A DNA stretch of 64,000 nucleotides from Apostichopus japonicus (lineage: Eukaryota; Echinodermata; Holothuroidea; Aspidochirotida; Stichopodidae): the NCBI RefSeq assembly GCF_037975245.1, contig NC_092572.1:16932269-16996268 (forward strand), written 5' to 3'. Below are positions 60,447 to 64,000 of this stretch, piece by piece. The notes under the pieces were generated by a model. The model was not told the origin of the DNA and ran no database searches. It was given only the letters and a program-made list of their open reading frames with translations. Every line of letters begins with the position of its first letter. The stretch's first letter is position 1. The position numbers were made by a program, and so were the translations under genes.

Positions 60447-60465
60447 AAAAAAAAAAAAAAAAAAA
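60447..60465 (+). other. Poly(A) tail of LINE 2
   Basis: Nineteen A residues directly before the right target site duplication; the last A may belong to the duplication. This marks insertion of a polyadenylated RNA copy on the + strand. Confidence 0.9.
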
Positions 60466-60477
60466 TGGCTTGGCGCA
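60465..60477 (+). repeat. Target site duplication, right copy (12-13 bp), of LINE 2
   Basis: ATGGCTTGGCGCA follows the A tail, then the satellite continues with CTGTACGAG (offset 26 onward) without any loss. It matches 55142-55154 exactly. Confidence 0.85.
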
Positions 60478-63400
60478 CTGTACGAGCTGATGTTCGAGAC
60501 TCTCTTTTGCATCCGTGGTTCGAACCCCGGGTGATGACGTCTTTTGCCGATCTTTTACAGCAAGTGCCTACACGGGGAGCTGTAAGTATTAGTTAATCCA
60601 CCTAATATCTCAGTCCATACAGTGGCGCGATGGCTTGGCGCACTGTACGAGCTGATGTTCGAGACTCTCTTTTGCATCCGTGGTTCGAACCCCGGGTGAT
60701 GACGTCTTTTGCCGATCTTTTACAGCAAGTGCCTACACGGGGAGCTGTAAGTATTAGTTAATCCACCTAATATCTCAGTCCATACAGTGGCGCGATGGCT
60801 TGGCGCACTGTACGAGCTGATGTTCGAGACTCTCTTTTGCATCCGTGGTTCGAACCCCGGGTGATGACGTCTTTTGCCGATCTTTTACAGCAAGTGCCTA
60901 CACGGGGAGCTGTAAGTATTAGTTAATCCACCTAATATCTCAGTCCATACAGTGGCGCGATGGCTTGGCGCACTGTACGAGCTGATGTTCGAGACTCTCT
61001 TTTGCATCCGTGGTTCGAACCCCGGGTGATGACGTCTTTTGCCGATCTTTTACAGCAAGTGCCTACACGGGGAGCTGTAAGTATTAGTTAATCCACCTAA
61101 TATCTCAGTCCATACAGTGGCGCGATGGCTTGGCGCACTGTACGAGCTGATGTTCGAGACTCTCTTTTGCATCCGTGGTTCGAACCCCGGGTGATGACGT
61201 CTTTTGCCGATCTTTTACAGCAAGTGCCTACACGGGGAGCTGTAAGTATTAGTTAATCCACCTAATATCTCAGTCCATACAGTGGCGCGATGGCTTGGCG
61301 CACTGTACGAGCTGATGTTCGAGACTCTCTTTTGCATCCGTGGTTCGAACCCCGGGTGATGACGTCTTTTGCCGATCTTTTACAGCAAGTGCCTACACGG
61401 GGAGCTGTAAGTATTAGTTAATCCACCTAATATCTCAGTCCATACAGTGGCGCGATGGCTTGGCGCACTGTACGAGCTGATGTTCGAGACTCTCTTTTGC
61501 ATCCGTGGTTCGAACCCCGGGTGATGACGTCTTTTGCCGATCTTTTACAGCAAGTGCCTACACGGGGAGCTGTAAGTATTAGTTAATCCACCTAATATCT
61601 CAGTCCATACAGTGGCGCGATGGCTTGGCGCACTGTACGAGCTGATGTTCGAGACTCTCTTTTGCATCCGTGGTTCGAACCCCGGGTGATGACGTCTTTT
61701 GCCGATCTTTTACAGCAAGTGCCTACACGGGGAGCTGTAAGTATTAGTTAATCCACCTAATATCTCAGTCCATACAGTGGCGCGATGGCTTGGCGCACTG
61801 TACGAGCTGATGTTCGAGACTCTCTTTTGCATCCGTGGTTCGAACCCCGGGTGATGACGTCTTTTGCCGATCTTTTACAGCAAGTGCCTACACGGGGAGC
61901 TGTAAGTATTAGTTAATCCACCTAATATCTCAGTCCATACAGTGGCGCGATGGCTTGGCGCACTGTACGAGCTGATGTTCGAGACTCTCTTTTGCATCCG
62001 TGGTTCGAACCCCGGGTGATGACGTCTTTTGCCGATCTTTTACAGCAAGTGCCTACACGGGGAGCTGTAAGTATTAGTTAATCCACCTAATATCTCAGTC
62101 CATACAGTGGCGCGATGGCTTGGCGCACTGTACGAGCTGATGTTCGAGACTCTCTTTTGCATCCGTGGTTCGAACCCCGGGTGATGACGTCTTTTGCCGA
62201 TCTTTTACAGCAAGTGCCTACACGGGGAGCTGTAAGTATTAGTTAATCCACCTAATATCTCAGTCCATACAGTGGCGCGATGGCTTGGCGCACTGTACGA
62301 GCTGATGTTCGAGACTCTCTTTTGCATCCGTGGTTCGAACCCCGGGTGATGACGTCTTTTGCCGATCTTTTACAGCAAGTGCCTACACGGGGAGCTGTAA
62401 GTATTAGTTAATCCACCTAATATCTCAGTCCATACAGTGGCGCGATGGCTTGGCGCACTGTACGAGCTGATGTTCGAGACTCTCTTTTGCATCCGTGGTT
62501 CGAACCCCGGGTGATGACGTCTTTTGCCGATCTTTTACAGCAAGTGCCTACACGGGGAGCTGTAAGTATTAGTTAATCCACCTAATATCTCAGTCCATAC
62601 AGTGGCGCGATGGCTTGGCGCACTGTACGAGCTGATGTTCGAGACTCTCTTTTGCATCCGTGGTTCGAACCCCGGGTGATGACGTCTTTTGCCGATCTTT
62701 TACAGCAAGTGCCTACACGGGGAGCTGTAAGTATTAGTTAATCCACCTAATATCTCAGTCCATACAGTGGCGCGATGGCTTGGCGCACTGTACGAGCTGA
62801 TGTTCGAGACTCTCTTTTGCATCCGTGGTTCGAACCCCGGGTGATGACGTCTTTTGCCGATCTTTTACAGCAAGTGCCTACACGGGGAGCTGTAAGTATT
62901 AGTTAATCCACCTAATATCTCAGTCCATACAGTGGCGCGATGGCTTGGCGCACTGTACGAGCTGATGTTCGAGACTCTCTTTTGCATCCGTGGTTCGAAC
63001 CCCGGGTGATGACGTCTTTTGCCGATCTTTTACAGCAAGTGCCTACACGGGGAGCTGTAAGTATTAGTTAATCCACCTAATATCTCAGTCCATACAGTGG
63101 CGCGATGGCTTGGCGCACTGTACGAGCTGATGTTCGAGACTCTCTTTTGCATCCGTGGTTCGAACCCCGGGTGATGACGTCTTTTGCCGATCTTTTACAG
63201 CAAGTGCCTACACGGGGAGCTGTAAGTATTAGTTAATCCACCTAATATCTCAGTCCATACAGTGGCGCGATGGCTTGGCGCACTGTACGAGCTGATGTTC
63301 GAGACTCTCTTTTGCATCCGTGGTTCGAACCCCGGGTGATGACGTCTTTTGCCGATCTTTTACAGCAAGTGCCTACACGGGGAGCTGTAAGTATTAGTTA

Positions 63401-64000
63401 ATCCACCTAATATCTCAGTCCATACAGTGGCGCGATGGCTTGGCGCACTGTACGAGCTGATGTTCGAGACTCTCTTTTGCATCCGTGGTTCGAACCCCGG
63501 GTGATGACGTCTTTTGCCGATCTTTTACAGCAAGTGCCTACACGGGGAGCTGTAAGTATTAGTTAATCCACCTAATATCTCAGTCCATACAGTGGCGCGA
63601 TGGCTTGGCGCACTGTACGAGCTGATGTTCGAGACTCTCTTTTGCATCCGTGGTTCGAACCCCGGGTGATGACGTCTTTTGCCGATCTTTTACAGCAAGT
63701 GCCTACACGGGGAGCTGTAAGTATTAGTTAATCCACCTAATATCTCAGTCCATACAGTGGCGCGATGGCTTGGCGCACTGTACGAGCTGATGTTCGAGAC
63801 TCTCTTTTGCATCCGTGGTTCGAACCCCGGGTGATGACGTCTTTTGCCGATCTTTTACAGCAAGTGCCTACACGGGGAGCTGTAAGTATTAGTTAATCCA
63901 CCTAATATCTCAGTCCATACAGTGGCGCGATGGCTTGGCGCACTGTACGAGCTGATGTTCGAGACTCTCTTTTGCATCCGTGGTTCGAACCCCGGGTGAT
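60466..64000 (+). repeat. 165-bp satellite array, right arm (20 monomers + partial ends)
   Basis: The rest of the interrupted monomer (to 60617) is followed by monomers starting at 60618 and every 165 bp to 63918; the last is cut by the window end after 83 bp. All appear to be the GATGACG type with no visible substitution by eye, matching the monomers immediately left of LINE 2. The array continues beyond the window. Confidence 0.96.

Larger units (their letters stand above)
55155..60465 (+). mobile_element. LINE 2: apparently full-length L1/Tx1-like non-LTR retrotransposon
   Basis: Insert of about 5.3 kb, bounded by a perfect 12-13 bp target site duplication. It has a 231-bp 5' UTR, ORF1 (CCHC nucleic-acid-binding protein), a 4-bp gap, ORF2 (endonuclease, reverse transcriptase, zinc-binding C-terminus), a 149-bp 3' UTR with a hairpin, AATAAA, and a 19-base A tail. 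Both frames are open and all expected catalytic residues are present, so this copy may be active. The closest architecture I know is the Tx1 branch of the L1 superfamily, based on NWRPISLLNTDYKIISKALANR and GVRQGCPIS in the RT and the ZCCHC3/Tx1-like ORF1. Base composition is AT-richer than the satellite. Intact ORFs and identical flanks suggest a recent insertion. Confidence 0.92.

Noticed and set aside
60414-60596. 60-codon frame from the LINE 2 3' end into the satellite
   Set aside because: It is the monomer's own 43-codon frame joined to the A tail by the insertion; no separate gene.

Overview
This window is eukaryotic satellite DNA with two retrotransposon insertions. About 88% of it (roughly 56.4 kb) is one head-to-tail tandem repeat with a monomer of exactly 165 bp. 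I count 339 complete monomers plus five partial ones, all in the same orientation. The only other content is two non-LTR retrotransposons (LINEs), both in the same orientation as the satellite numbering used here. There is no host single-copy gene, rRNA gene or CRISPR array. The two LINE types (a CR1/L2-like Jockey-superfamily element and an L1/Tx1-like element with a CCHC-knuckle ORF1) occur together in many invertebrates. A metazoan, perhaps a mollusc or another aquatic invertebrate, is my best guess; the sequence does not identify the species.

Layout: 1-8692 is satellite (52 whole monomers and 112 bp of the next). 8693-11007 is a 5'-truncated CR1/L2-like LINE whose reverse transcriptase frame has one premature stop; it is flanked by a 27-bp target site duplication. 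11008-55154 is satellite (a damaged 67-bp partial monomer, then 267 whole monomers with no indel, then 25 bp). 55155-60465 is an apparently complete L1/Tx1-like LINE with a 5' UTR, ORF1, ORF2, 3' hairpin and A tail, flanked by a 12-13 bp target site duplication. 60466-64000 is satellite again.

The monomer itself is the most interesting object. On the + strand it carries a near-consensus RNA polymerase III A box (offset 6-16) and B box (offset 65-75) at tRNA-like spacing, then T4 runs that could terminate transcription. It also has a strong hairpin at offset 1-30, which contains the D-arm-like A box, and a second hairpin at offset 103-133. It looks like a tRNA/SINE-derived repeat turned into a satellite, so the window holds about 340 potential Pol III units. 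Each monomer also shows a 3' splice-site-like and a 5' splice-site-like sequence bracketing 21 bp, and a 43-codon ORF. I treat both of these as speculative.

Diagnostic substitutions divide the array into local homogenisation blocks. The left arm is the most variable, a T-to-C variant at offset 29 is confined to about 12.1-20.5 kb, a 7-monomer spacing of shared variants appears at about 22.2-24.5 kb, and long stretches of visually invariant monomers lie further right. Both LINEs entered the monomer inside or next to its hairpins. The Tx1-like insertion lies in the D-loop/A-box region, which raises the possibility of target-site preference. All positions were read by eye; monomer counts follow from the strict 165-bp phase at checked points.
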